32,556 nucleotides of DNA from UMGS1484 sp045661365 (GCA_045661365.1 JAZRFL010000115.1:1-32556); one strand, 5' to 3'. Counted from the first letter of the stretch, positions 23,682 to 31,653 are shown. A program made the numbers and translations. Notes: generated from the letters alone by a model not told the origin.

Positions 23682-24449
23682 TTACCACTCCTTCGGCTCA
23701 TTTCCGGGGAACAACCGCTCATATTGAGACGGCGAAAACCCCATATGCTCCCGAAACACCCGAGAAAAATAACTCACATCGGAAAAGCCTGATTTTTCAG
23801 CAATTTCGGTGATCGAACAATGATGAATGCTGTTTCCTTCGATCAACAATTTGGCTTTACCGATTCGCAATCGATTCAAATACTGTATGGGGGTACATCC
23901 ATGCACCCGTTTAAACAACCGACGCAAATAGTCGCTGTTGTTTCCTTGATTTTTTAAAATTCGGTCAATGGACAGATCGGTTTGGGTAAAGTACAAACTG
24001 AGTTGCTTGGTGATTTCGGTAATACGCGGATCATACGTGGACTGAATATACTGGGTCTCCAAAAACGAAACCAACACGTCAAAGATCTTGTCCAAAAACT
24101 CCTGTAAAAAAATGTTGCGTTGTTGAAACGTGTTGTGTGCCACTTCAAACAAATACCTGGCACAACGGGTGGCATCGTCATTTAGGAAAAGAATTTTGGC
24201 CCCTTCTTGCTGCCCCACACCAAACCGAGTGGTATAGATAACAATATCTTCCATACCGTCTGAGGAAAAAGAACGTTGCAGTGTGTTGGGCGGTGTGCAC
24301 ACGATCGAACCGGGCTCTAACGTGATCTTTTGATCACCGATCTCCTTGTACCCATGACCGTGTAGGGTCAAGGAAAGAATATAGCAATTATTAATGACCG
24401 GTACGCCATCAAAATAAGGTTCTTTGCTTTTGGAAACGTCGATAATCAC
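23682..24449 (-). CDS. AraC-family transcriptional regulator
   Basis: A protein of about 255 residues with an N-terminal cupin-type sensor (G-H-G-Y-K-E-I-G, P-G-S-I-V-C-T-P-P) and a C-terminal double helix-turn-helix (about 155-250) with L-R-R-L-F-K-R, P-I-Q-Y-L-N-R-L-R-I, E-I-A-E-K-S-G-F-S-D, Y-F-S-R-V-F-R and P-S-Q-Y. The start is a GTG: the one at 24449 has GAGGTG 9 nt upstream, while the one at 24461 has no ribosome site; no ATG is suitable. It is coupled to the dockerin gene and divergent from the SGNH esterase, so it probably controls both. Confidence 0.85.
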   Translation of the reverse strand: MIIDVSKSKEPYFDGVPVINNCYILSLTLHGHGYKEIGDQKITLEPGSIVCTPPNTLQRSFSSDGMEDIVIYTTRFGVGQQEGAKILFLNDDATRCARYLFEVAHNTFQQRNIFLQEFLDKIFDVLVSFLETQYIQSTYDPRITEITKQLSLYFTQTDLSIDRILKNQGNNSDYLRRLFKRVHGCTPIQYLNRLRIGKAKLLIEGNSIHHCSITEIAEKSGFSDVSYFSRVFREHMGFSPSQYERLFPGNEPKEW

Positions 24450-24474
24450 CTGTCTTTTCACCTCGCATATCGGT

Positions 24475-24503
24475 ATTTTACCAAAAAACAGTCAAATTTG
24501 CAA
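24475..24503 (-). promoter_or_regulatory. Promoter of the AraC-dockerin pair
   Basis: TTGCAA (24498-24503), 17-nt spacer, TAAAAT (24475-24480) on the minus strand. It lies back to back with the esterase promoter. Confidence 0.6.
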
Positions 24504-24536
24504 GATATAAGTCGAAAAAATCCAAATACAAAAAGA

Positions 24537-24565
24537 TTGTCGTATCAAACTATTTGTGTTATAAT
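24537..24565 (+). promoter_or_regulatory. Promoter of the SGNH esterase gene
   Basis: TTGTCG (24537-24542), 17-nt spacer, TATAAT (24560-24565). GTCAAA (24491) and GTCGAAA (24511) are loosely related half-sites 20 bp apart between the two promoters and could bind the AraC-type protein. Confidence 0.6.
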
Positions 24566-24584
24566 GACCAACGAGGTGTATAAT

Positions 24585-25778
24585 ATGGAAAAACAGTCTT
24601 GTTTATTTGGGAAAAAAGCATTATTTTCGGGAGATTCCATCAGCTACGGTTCGTCAGACAGCGCAGGCAGTCGTTCATGGGCCTACCGTATCAGTCGGGA
24701 TCGCGGGCTTGATTTTTGTAACGTCTCTCGCAGCGGATGGTCGGTTTCCACCATTCGTACCGGCCGTATGATCGACCAATTGATAAACGCGCCGGACGGT
24801 CCCTACGATTACGTTATTTTACACGGCGGGGTCAACGACGCTTGGGGAGACGGTGCGGTGTATGCACCCGTGGGAGTCATCACCGATTCCTTTGATCGTA
24901 AGGATTACGACCTGACCACCTATGCCGGCGCATTGGAAGAATTGTTTCACTATACTTATACCCATTTCCCCGAAGCCAAGGTGGGATATATCATCAACTT
25001 TGCCACGCCTTTGGCCACCGGGATCGGTCACGTAGACGACATGGAAGCGTATTATGCCGAAGGCATTAAAATTTGCGAAAAGTGGGGCGTGCCATATTTG
25101 GATCTGTACCATAATGAGTACGTCAACAAAACCTTGATGGAAGTGGACAAGCAACCCTTCTGCTATATGGCCGACGCGGTGCATCCCAATGCGGCAGGAT
25201 ACGAACGTCTTTCTCCTGTTATTGGGGACTGGATGGAAAACCTGACCGACAATCAAAAGCCGGAAAATTTGACCGATACCCGCTCCTTTGTCACGATATG
25301 CCAGTGTAACGACCTTACTCTGTGGCAAGGAACCGACAACACCCAACTGACCGCTTGCCAAACGCCCGACGGAGCGCCTGCGGTGCAACTGTACGGCAAA
25401 GATCAAAACAAGAACCATATCTGCGGCTGGGAATGGCTGGGGGCACGGGCAGAATGTACACCAACCGAAGCGGTAGACCTGTCTGAATGTGCATTGTTGC
25501 GGTTGCGTTTTTATATTAGCCAAGACTTTTTTGGTCAAGCAGGCCAAATGTCGGTGGAATTTTGGGAAGATGAGGACAATTTCTTCCGTATGTATTTCGG
25601 CTTTGACGGCTTCCCAAAAGGTTGGCATGAAATGACCTTCAATTTAAAAGATTCTCGATTTTATTGCGGAAACCCCGATCTGTCCAAAATCTCTCGTGTA
25701 CGGATCACATGGTATAATCATAACAATTGTAAGGAAGATTTTATCTTGGCGGTTGCGGACATTCACGGACAACGGTAA
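24585..25778 (+). CDS. SGNH/GDSL hydrolase with C-terminal carbohydrate-binding-like domain
   Basis: A 397-residue protein without a signal peptide. The SGNH domain (about 10-220) has G-D-S-I-S (16-20, nucleophile S18), S-R-S-G (48-51), G-G-V-N-D (81-85, with N84) and D-A-V-H-P-N (197-202, catalytic D197 and H200). Such enzymes usually remove acetyl or other acyl groups from sugars. The remaining 175 residues form a predicted beta-sandwich (W-E-W-L-G, L-R-L-R-F-Y, V-R-I-T-W-Y) resembling a non-catalytic carbohydrate-binding domain. GAGGTG 6 nt before ATG 24585 sets the start, although the frame opens at 24498. It is divergent from the AraC-dockerin pair, and a terminator follows. Confidence 0.88.
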   Translation: MEKQSCLFGKKALFSGDSISYGSSDSAGSRSWAYRISRDRGLDFCNVSRSGWSVSTIRTGRMIDQLINAPDGPYDYVILHGGVNDAWGDGAVYAPVGVITDSFDRKDYDLTTYAGALEELFHYTYTHFPEAKVGYIINFATPLATGIGHVDDMEAYYAEGIKICEKWGVPYLDLYHNEYVNKTLMEVDKQPFCYMADAVHPNAAGYERLSPVIGDWMENLTDNQKPENLTDTRSFVTICQCNDLTLWQGTDNTQLTACQTPDGAPAVQLYGKDQNKNHICGWEWLGARAECTPTEAVDLSECALLRLRFYISQDFFGQAGQMSVEFWEDEDNFFRMYFGFDGFPKGWHEMTFNLKDSRFYCGNPDLSKISRVRITWYNHNNCKEDFILAVADIHGQR

Positions 25779-25802
25779 AAAATAAATATTTCATTGAAAA
25801 AG

Positions 25803-25830
25803 GGCTATCCGCAATGGATAGCCTTTTTTT
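25803..25830. terminator. Bidirectional terminator between the SGNH gene and dgt
   Basis: GGCTATCC (25803-25810) and GGATAGCC (25816-25823) form the stem, loop GCAAT. Seven T follow on the plus strand and five A precede, so it ends both convergent genes. Confidence 0.88.
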
Positions 25831-25832
25831 CT

Positions 25833-27053
25833 TCATCGGATATCTTCAAAATAGGAAACCATTTTTAGTTGATGGGAACTGTCGGGGAACAAATGACCGT
25901 GCAATTCACAAAAATAACTGTCGGTCATGCTGGCAAGGTAATCCACCACAATGCGATGAGGGTCTTGTTGCCAATAATCAAACACCCCGTCATACAACAC
26001 CGTATGTTGCTTTAAATGCAACAGGTGATGCCGATAAATAGGAGAGGATTCCTTTTGTTCCCTAAGATCGGTCAACAACCGTTCGTACAATTCCCGAAAC
26101 ATTGGTGCCACCGTTTGGTCATAAATCCTGTCGATGGCTTTGTTATAATAAATATAGGTTCCGTTTTCCTTTTTGCCTTGTTTCAAATCATGGTAGACCC
26201 CCTCACTCAATCGCAAGTGGTCTTTGCCATAGCTGTTCACCACCAGATCTACCATGATATTGTTGATAATGGCGGCGTTGTGGGTACCGATCTCCCGAGC
26301 GGAAAAGCAGTCCATATTTTCAATAATATGGGCATTGAGTGCATCTTGTCGATCCTTGCCCAAATAGGCGATCATATCGCTCACCCGCACCACGCAAGCC
26401 TCTAAGGTAGCAGGAACCAGTTGCTTGGACGCCCCCTCCCCTTGCTCACTGCAGGCTTGTATACGGCGATCCAACAACGAAAAATCCATATGATCCGTGG
26501 GGCGATATTCCTGCAATTCAAACTCACCGTTGTGGCACAAAATGCCGTCTAACGTTTGCAGGCTGACGTTACGGCGATACAGCACGTCCAACACCCGCAC
26601 GCTGTGCACGTTATGCATAAAATGATGACCGGTATTCTCGTACAGCAAGCGGTCTAAAATACGTTCTCCCGCATGGCCAAAGGGAGTGTGTCCCAAGTCG
26701 TGTCCCAAGGCAATGGCTTCGATCAAGTCTTGATTTAATCCCAACAAACGACCGATGTTGCGGGCAATGCGGGACACCAACTGCACGTGCAAGCCCCGAC
26801 GGGACAGATCGTCGTTTTGGTAAAACGAAAACACTTGGGTCTTGTCGTTGTAACGATTGTAAACAGGTAAATGCAAAATTTTTTCGCAATCTCGCACAAA
26901 AGAGGGCCGTAAAACGCTGTTTTTGTCCCGTTGCGGATTACGACGCACCACATTCTCGTCGGAAAAAGCCATTTTTCCAAACGTGCCGTTTTGCTTGTCT
27001 TGTGTCATTTGGTCCAGCAGTTCTTGCGGTAGCTTGTCATATTTGGTCTGCAT
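25833..27053 (-). CDS. dgt: dGTPase-like HD-domain triphosphohydrolase
   Basis: A 406-residue HD-superfamily protein. The motifs are L-H-V (88-90, H89), A-L-G-H-D-L-G-H-T-P-F-G-H (115-127, HD at 118-119) and V-S-D-M-I-A-Y with the last metal Asp. The K-T-Q-V-F stretch (71-75) near the N-terminus is typical of dGTPases. It splits dGTP (or other dNTPs) to deoxynucleoside and triphosphate, which limits the dNTP pool. AAGGAGGG stands 7 nt before the ATG. It is 34 nt after the small membrane protein gene. Confidence 0.9.
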   Translation of the reverse strand: MQTKYDKLPQELLDQMTQDKQNGTFGKMAFSDENVVRRNPQRDKNSVLRPSFVRDCEKILHLPVYNRYNDKTQVFSFYQNDDLSRRGLHVQLVSRIARNIGRLLGLNQDLIEAIALGHDLGHTPFGHAGERILDRLLYENTGHHFMHNVHSVRVLDVLYRRNVSLQTLDGILCHNGEFELQEYRPTDHMDFSLLDRRIQACSEQGEGASKQLVPATLEACVVRVSDMIAYLGKDRQDALNAHIIENMDCFSAREIGTHNAAIINNIMVDLVVNSYGKDHLRLSEGVYHDLKQGKKENGTYIYYNKAIDRIYDQTVAPMFRELYERLLTDLREQKESSPIYRHHLLHLKQHTVLYDGVFDYWQQDPHRIVVDYLASMTDSYFCELHGHLFPDSSHQLKMVSYFEDIR

Positions 27054-27087
27054 ACGGAATCCCTCCTTACGGTATTATTGCGGGCGA

Positions 27088-27579
27088 TTATTTATTGCTG
27101 ATCTTCTGCAACAGTTTAATAATTTCGGCAAATCCCAAAATAAAAACACCGCCGACAAACGACAGCAACCAATACAAAAATGCCACGTCGAAGGCAAAAT
27201 CCGAGTGGCTTCCTGTTTCGTTTCCCAGCACAAGACCAACAATGAATCCTGCAATAAATACAAATACCGCAATTACGGTCAGGGCGGTTGCTACGCCATT
27301 GGATGTTTCCTTTTTCTCAACGTTGGCAGAGCGGTATATAGCCAACATTTGTTCATATTCGCTATCGGTGACCTCGATGGGTATTGTTTTGAAAAATTTG
27401 TAACTTTGGGTTTGCTCATCCCATTCCGATTGAGAGAATTCATCGGTATAATAATGCTCGTTTGCCCATACTTTTTGGCAAAGTCCTTGAGAAAGCAAAA
27501 ACTCATCTTTTTGCTGACGATATACCTCTTGTTTTTTTGCCGCAAGTTTTTCCAAATATTCTTGTACCATGGGATTCAT
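27088..27579 (-). CDS. Hypothetical membrane protein with two transmembrane segments
   Basis: A 163-residue protein that I do not recognise. The first 95 residues are polar and charged, with predicted helical segments rich in Glu, Gln and Lys and several aromatics. Two membrane helices follow, at about 95-118 and 130-155, separated by a short loop with E-T-G-S-H-S. The C-terminus is basic (K-L-L-Q-K-I-S-N-K). This gives a soluble N-terminal domain with a hairpin anchor. AAAGGAG 8 nt before ATG 27579 sets the start. It lies between mnmA and dgt on the same strand, without a visible terminator, so probably in one transcript. No function can be given. Confidence 0.75.
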   Translation of the reverse strand: MNPMVQEYLEKLAAKKQEVYRQQKDEFLLSQGLCQKVWANEHYYTDEFSQSEWDEQTQSYKFFKTIPIEVTDSEYEQMLAIYRSANVEKKETSNGVATALTVIAVFVFIAGFIVGLVLGNETGSHSDFAFDVAFLYWLLSFVGGVFILGFAEIIKLLQKISNK

Positions 27580-27625
27580 AAATACAACTCCTTTGATCAA
27601 TAACAATTATCGGTTTTGGAATCAA

Positions 27626-28666
27626 TTATACAATGATCCCGCCGCCGAGCAATTCATTTTCTTGGTAAAATACTGCCGATTGTCCCGGGGTAGCGGCTCG
27701 TTGCGGTTGGTCAAATACCACCTGTATCCCTTGTTCGCAAGGAATGATCATGGCAGCGGCAGGCCGTGCGGTGTACCGAATCTTGACTTGTGCCGTCATT
27801 GGCTCACACAAGGATCTCCCCGACAAAAAGGTAACCTCTCGGCAGGTAAGGTGATCACAAAACAAATCTTCATTTTCTCCCAATACCACGCGATGGGTTT
27901 GGGAATCAATAGACAACACGTATTTGGGAGAGCCAAACGCACCCAGCCCTTTTCGTTGCCCTACGGTATAGTGCAAGATCCCCTTGTGCCGACCCATAAC
28001 TTCCCCTTGTAAGTTAACAAAATCTCCCACAGGAGATGTAACTCCCATGCGTTGCAAAAAACCGGCATAGTCTTTGTCCGGAACAAAGCAGATTTCTTGG
28101 CTGTCGGGGGTGTTACTCACCGACACGCCTGCTTTGGCGGCATAAACACGCACCTGCTCTTTGTCAAGACCATATAGCGGCAACAGCAAACGGGACAACA
28201 CCGTTTGATTCATTTGATAAAGCACGTAAGATTGATCTTTGGCGGAATCCGCCATATATAAATGATGAATGCCCGCCTCATCGGTCACGATTTTGGCATA
28301 ATGTCCCGTGGCGATCCCATCAAAACCCATTTCCATGGCTCGGTCAAAAAAGGCACCGAATTTTAACGCCTTGTTGCAAAACACGCAAGGATTGGGTGTC
28401 AAGCCTTGTTGATAGGCTTGCATAAACGGTTCCACCACGTGGGCACGGAATTCTTGGGAAAAGTCAAACACGTAGTGCTCGATTCCCAATTCCTTTGCCA
28501 CTTGTCTTGCGGCGGGTACGGGATCGTGGGAATCCCCTTCGAAATAATCTCCCGCTTGCCATAACTGCATGGTGGCACCGACCACCTCATAGCCTTGTTC
28601 CTGCAACATGGCGGCAACTGCCGAAGAATCCACACCGCCGCTCATAGCAACCAATATTTTTTTCAT
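27626..28666 (-). CDS. mnmA: tRNA-specific 2-thiouridylase MnmA
   Basis: A 346-residue enzyme that puts sulfur on U34 of the tRNAs for Lys, Glu and Gln. It has the PP-loop S-G-G-V-D-S-S (9-15), the catalytic cysteine C94 in N-P-C-V-F-C and the second cysteine C193 in D-S-Q-E-I-C-F, followed by the central and beta-barrel domains. Length is close to the family norm. GGTAGGTG ends 4 nt before the ATG and lies at the end of the dehydrogenase gene 7 nt upstream. It needs a sulfur donor made elsewhere. Confidence 0.96.
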   Translation of the reverse strand: MKKILVAMSGGVDSSAVAAMLQEQGYEVVGATMQLWQAGDYFEGDSHDPVPAARQVAKELGIEHYVFDFSQEFRAHVVEPFMQAYQQGLTPNPCVFCNKALKFGAFFDRAMEMGFDGIATGHYAKIVTDEAGIHHLYMADSAKDQSYVLYQMNQTVLSRLLLPLYGLDKEQVRVYAAKAGVSVSNTPDSQEICFVPDKDYAGFLQRMGVTSPVGDFVNLQGEVMGRHKGILHYTVGQRKGLGAFGSPKYVLSIDSQTHRVVLGENEDLFCDHLTCREVTFLSGRSLCEPMTAQVKIRYTARPAAAMIIPCEQGIQVVFDQPQRAATPGQSAVFYQENELLGGGIIV

Positions 28667-28673
28667 ACTGCAC

Positions 28674-29618
28674 CTACCGAGCCAAATTTTTGGGGTTGCC
28701 TTGTAAAAAGGCTTGCAAATTGTCTGCCGCCCAATCGATCAAGCGTCCTCTGGTTTCTTGTGCCGCCCAAGCAAGATGGGGGGTGATCACGGTGTTTTTG
28801 GCACGAAGCAAGGGGCTACCGTCTACGGGCGGTTCTTGGCACAGTACGTCTAACGCCGCACCTGCCAATTTTTCTTGATCCAGCGCCTGCGCCAAGTCGT
28901 CTTCGGATACCACATCACCGCGGGTGGTGTTGATCAAAAATGCGGTAGGCTTCATGAGTGCCAAGGTTTCGCGGTTGATCAACCGATAGGTTTCATCGTT
29001 TAGCGGACAATGCAACGACAACACGTCGCTTTGGCGGAATAATTCTTCTTTGGTAACATATGTATAAGGGACATCCTTTGGCGTTCGGCTATGATAAATC
29101 ACCCGCATACCCATAGCGTGGGCGATCTTTGCCACCGCCGAGCCAATACTGCCCAGTCCGAATATCCCAAAGGTTTTGCCGTACAATTCGGTCAAGGGTG
29201 CATTCCAAAAACAAAAACGTCGGCAATTTTCCCAATCTCCTGCCCGTACTGCCGTGGCATGAGTACCCACGTGGTTACACAGCTCCAACAACAGCGCAAA
29301 GGTGTGTTGCGCCACCGCATTGGTGGAATACGCAGGCACGTATGACACGGGAATGCCCAACGACTCGGCGGCTTTGATGTCCACCACGTTGTACCCTGTG
29401 GACAACAATCCTATATATTTGACCCAATGAAGCTGTTCCAGCGTTTCTTTGGGAAGCAAGGTCTTGTTGCTAATGACGATTTCCGCCCCTTGACACCGTG
29501 ACACCACTTCATGGGGCAAAGTGGATTCATATGCCGTAACCTCGCCAAACTGCTCAAAGGGCGCCCAAGAAAGGTCACCCGGGTTACAGGTATAACCGTC
29601 TAAAATAACGATTTTCAT
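28674..29618 (-). CDS. D-2-hydroxyacid dehydrogenase (glycerate/hydroxypyruvate type)
   Basis: A 314-residue NAD(P)-dependent enzyme. It has the nucleotide motif G-L-G-S-I-G-S-A (154-161) and the catalytic residues R233 (in T-T-R-G), E262 (in C-Q-E-P-P) and H281 (in T-P-H-L-A-W). The N-terminus, M-K-I-V-I-L-D-G-Y-T-x-N-P-G-D-L-S-W, is typical of glycerate dehydrogenase-like members that reduce hydroxypyruvate, but the exact substrate cannot be read from sequence. The frame opens at 29663; GGCGGT before ATG 29618 sets the start. It is directly upstream of mnmA, and its promoter overlaps the divergent export gene's promoter. Confidence 0.87.
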   Translation of the reverse strand: MKIVILDGYTCNPGDLSWAPFEQFGEVTAYESTLPHEVVSRCQGAEIVISNKTLLPKETLEQLHWVKYIGLLSTGYNVVDIKAAESLGIPVSYVPAYSTNAVAQHTFALLLELCNHVGTHATAVRAGDWENCRRFCFWNAPLTELYGKTFGIFGLGSIGSAVAKIAHAMGMRVIYHSRTPKDVPYTYVTKEELFRQSDVLSLHCPLNDETYRLINRETLALMKPTAFLINTTRGDVVSEDDLAQALDQEKLAGAALDVLCQEPPVDGSPLLRAKNTVITPHLAWAAQETRGRLIDWAADNLQAFLQGNPKNLAR

Positions 29619-29641
29619 TTTACTACCGCCTATCCGGAAAA

Positions 29642-29671
29642 AATATAAAATTTTCAGTTGCAAGCAGGCAA
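29642..29671 (-). promoter_or_regulatory. Promoter of the dehydrogenase-mnmA transcript
   Basis: TTGCCT (29666-29671), 18-nt spacer, TATATT (29642-29647) on the minus strand. It overlaps the divergent promoter at 29658-29686. Confidence 0.45.
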
Positions 29672-29686
29672 CCGATATGGTACACT
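29658..29686 (+). promoter_or_regulatory. Promoter of the small multidrug export protein gene
   Basis: TTGCAA (29658-29663), 17-nt spacer, TACACT (29681-29686). AAAGGAG follows at about 29708-29714, before ATG 29723. Confidence 0.6.
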
Positions 29687-29722
29687 AATGGAGTACGATT
29701 TTTATGGAAAGGAGAAACAACC

Positions 29723-30217
29723 ATGGCAGAATCCCTTACCGCCTATTTTCGAGAATTGGGGTTGGCACCCGAATTGGTTATTTTTGTTGTTTCTCTGCTT
29801 CCGATCGTCGAGTTGCGGGGCGGATTGATCGCCGCCGCTATTTTGGGAGTGGAATGGTACATCGCCTTGCCCATTTGCATTGTTGGCAATATGTTACCCA
29901 TTCCCTTTATCTTATTGTTTATTCGTAAAGTATTCGGTTGGTTGAAAAAGATCAAATGGTTACAAGGCACCATAGAAAAGCTGGAAACCAAAACCCGAAA
30001 AAAAGGGGAAAAGATTCAAAAAAAGCGGTTGCTGGGTCTTATGCTGTTTGTAGGCATTCCCCTGCCCGGTACCGGCGCATGGACCGGTGCGCTGGCCGCT
30101 GATTTGTTGGATCTGCGTATCAAGCATTCATTGCCCGCCATTGCTTTGGGTGTGGTTTTGTCAGGTGTGATCATGTTGGCTGTCAGCTATTTTATTCCCG
30201 AATTATTCGGATTTTAA
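29723..30217 (+). CDS. Small multi-drug export family membrane protein (COG2426)
   Basis: A 164-residue membrane protein. Two re-entrant-type motifs stand out: L-L-P-I-V-E-L-R-G-G-L-I-A-A (25-38) and G-I-P-L-P-G-T-G-A-W-T-G-A-L-A-A (about 110-125), separated by membrane helices and a basic cytoplasmic stretch (K-T-R-K-K-G-E-K-I-Q-K-K). This pattern is that of the family named small multi-drug export protein (PF06695), distantly related to DedA-type proteins. The name is historical and the transported substrate is uncertain. AAAGGAG stands 8 nt before the ATG. Its last 15 nt overlap the end of the convergent glycosylase gene. Confidence 0.85.
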   Translation: MAESLTAYFRELGLAPELVIFVVSLLPIVELRGGLIAAAILGVEWYIALPICIVGNMLPIPFILLFIRKVFGWLKKIKWLQGTIEKLETKTRKKGEKIQKKRLLGLMLFVGIPLPGTGAWTGALAADLLDLRIKHSLPAIALGVVLSGVIMLAVSYFIPELFGF

Positions 30218-30769
30218 TTGTTGCAATCGTTGGCGCAAAGCAATAAAATCCTCTAATGCCGCAGGGCGGTTTTCAGGATTACGCAACAAAGCAGAAGGAT
30301 GAAAGGTACCCATCATAAGGGTGCCTTTTTTGTTGACAAATTGACCGTGTTGACGGGTAACCCGAAAATCGGGATCCATGAGCTTTTGCGCCGCAATACG
30401 CCCCAAGCACACAATAATTTTGGGACGCATGATCCGCACCTGCTGACGCAGCCAACCAAGGCAAGCCTCTTGCTCTTCCGGCTTGGGATCACGGTTATAG
30501 GGCGGACGGCATTTTACAATATTTGCAATATAGCAATCGGTACGATCCATATCGATCACTTTTAAATACGCGTCTAACAATTTGCCCGCAGGCCCAACAA
30601 AGGGCTCTCCTTTCAGATCTTCTTGTTCACCGGGACCTTCGCCCACAAACAAAACGGGAGCGTTGGGGTTGCCTACCCCAAACACCACTTGGGTGCGGGT
30701 AGCGGCCAAAGAACAGTTTTGGCAGGTAAGACATTTTTTTTGGCATTGCGCCATGTCGTATTCTTTCAT
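30203..30769 (-). CDS. Uracil-DNA glycosylase family 4
   Basis: A 188-residue protein of the iron-sulfur uracil-DNA glycosylases. C16 and C19 (C-x-x-C-S-L), C87 and C103 are the expected cluster ligands. The active-site stretch G-E-G-P-G-E-Q-E-D (44-52) precedes G-x-P-F-V-G-P-A-G. C-R-P-P-x-N-R and F-H-P-S follow. It removes uracil from DNA and so starts base excision repair. The frame opens at 30814, but GGGAGGG 7 nt before ATG 30769 sets the start. It is convergent with the export gene, and the coding ends overlap by 15 nt. Confidence 0.93.
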   Translation of the reverse strand: MKEYDMAQCQKKCLTCQNCSLAATRTQVVFGVGNPNAPVLFVGEGPGEQEDLKGEPFVGPAGKLLDAYLKVIDMDRTDCYIANIVKCRPPYNRDPKPEEQEACLGWLRQQVRIMRPKIIVCLGRIAAQKLMDPDFRVTRQHGQFVNKKGTLMMGTFHPSALLRNPENRPAALEDFIALRQRLQQLKSE

Positions 30770-30856
30770 TACCGTACCCTCCCCTCTTTTTTTACAGTAT
30801 AGCATACCAAGCAAAAAAACTCAATCGGTTTATCTGCAAAAATTGTGTTTTCCCCC

Positions 30857-30885
30857 TTGCAAAATGCAACGATATCTGTTACTAT
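30857..30885 (+). promoter_or_regulatory. pduL promoter
   Basis: TTGCAA (30857-30862), 17-nt spacer, TACTAT (30880-30885). An AAGGAG ribosome site follows before ATG 30930. Confidence 0.65.
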
Positions 30886-30929
30886 ATCGGGGAGAACATA
30901 AGTTAATTATTTTAAGGAGTGTATATACT

Positions 30930-31505
30930 ATGTCTAAACCCGTATTGATCGAAACCTCTGCCCGTCACATCCACGTAAGCCAAGCCGATTTGGAAACCTT
31001 GTTTGGTGCCGGTTATCAACTGACCCCCAAAAAGGATCTTTCCCAACCCGGTCAATATGCTTGTGAAGAACGCGTTACCGTGGTAGGCCCCAAAAAGGAA
31101 TTGGCAGGCGTTTCCATTCTTGGTCCTGTTCGTCCCGAAACCCAAGTTGAAATTTCTTTGTCCGACGCTCGCGCCATTGGCGTAAAAGCTTTGATTCGTG
31201 AATCCGGTGACACCGAAGGCACCATGGGTTGCAAATTGGTTGGCCCTGCCGGTGAAGTGGAGATCGACCACGGCGTCATTTGTGCCAAACGTCACATCCA
31301 CATGACCACCACCGATGCTGAAAAATACGGTTTGGAAAACAAACAGAACGTAAGCGTAAAAGCAAGCGGTACCGATCGTGAAACCATTTTCGGCGACGTT
31401 GTGGTTCGTGTAAGCGATTCCTTCAGCTTGGCTATGCATATCGACACCGACGAATGCAATGCCGCTGCTATCACCCCCGGCTTCGTTGGCGAAATCCTCG
31501 ACTAA
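30930..31505 (+). CDS. pduL: Phosphate propanoyltransferase (PduL-type phosphotransacylase)
   Basis: A 191-residue PduL with two beta-barrel halves. Each carries an A-x-R-H-I-H-x-like zinc site: H13 and H15 in A-R-H-I-H-V, and H122 and H124 in K-R-H-I-H-M. PduL exchanges CoA and phosphate on acetyl or propionyl groups and is unrelated in fold to Pta. The N-terminus is short and lacks the encapsulation peptide seen in microcompartment forms, and no shell protein is nearby. It is therefore probably the free enzyme that works with acetate kinase to make ATP. The frame opens far upstream at 30582, but AAGGAG and the promoter favour ATG 30930. A strong terminator follows. Codons are biased toward a few forms, which suggests high expression. 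Confidence 0.93.
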   Translation: MSKPVLIETSARHIHVSQADLETLFGAGYQLTPKKDLSQPGQYACEERVTVVGPKKELAGVSILGPVRPETQVEISLSDARAIGVKALIRESGDTEGTMGCKLVGPAGEVEIDHGVICAKRHIHMTTTDAEKYGLENKQNVSVKASGTDRETIFGDVVVRVSDSFSLAMHIDTDECNAAAITPGFVGEILD

Positions 31506-31526
31506 TTTTATTCCCGTAAACCTTAT

Positions 31527-31564
31527 TCCCTGCCCTGTTTGTAAAACAAGGCAGGGATTTTTTT
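31527..31564 (+). terminator. pduL terminator
   Basis: CCCTGCC/GGCAGGG stem continued, after one mismatch, by TGTTT/AAACA around a 3-nt loop, then seven T. It is placed 20 nt after the stop codon. Confidence 0.9.
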
Positions 31565-31603
31565 GTTCATTTTTAAAAATTTTAATTTTTTTTGAAAAAA
31601 GGG

Positions 31604-31631
31604 TTGACAAATTAAGAATATCATGTATAAT
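31604..31631 (+). promoter_or_regulatory. perR promoter
   Basis: TTGACA (31604-31609), 16-nt spacer, TATAAT (31626-31631). Both hexamers are perfect. Confidence 0.82.
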
Positions 31632-31653
31632 TACGATAGTAGTAATGATTACT
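31625..31653. promoter_or_regulatory. Candidate PerR boxes at the perR promoter
   Basis: AGTAATGATTACT (31641-31653) is a perfect 13-nt palindrome at the expected start point. A second site over the -10 (31625-31639) matches the Bacillus PerR consensus TTATAATNATTATAA at about 11 of 15 positions. Binding by PerR here would repress its own operon. Confidence 0.55.

Noticed and set aside
24819..25628. A 269-codon minus-strand open frame
   Set aside because: Antisense to the SGNH esterase gene, whose catalytic motifs are complete.
30582..30929. N-terminal extension of pduL up to 30582
   Set aside because: It would be antisense to the glycosylase gene and would include the pduL promoter and ribosome site; ATG 30930 fits the family's start.
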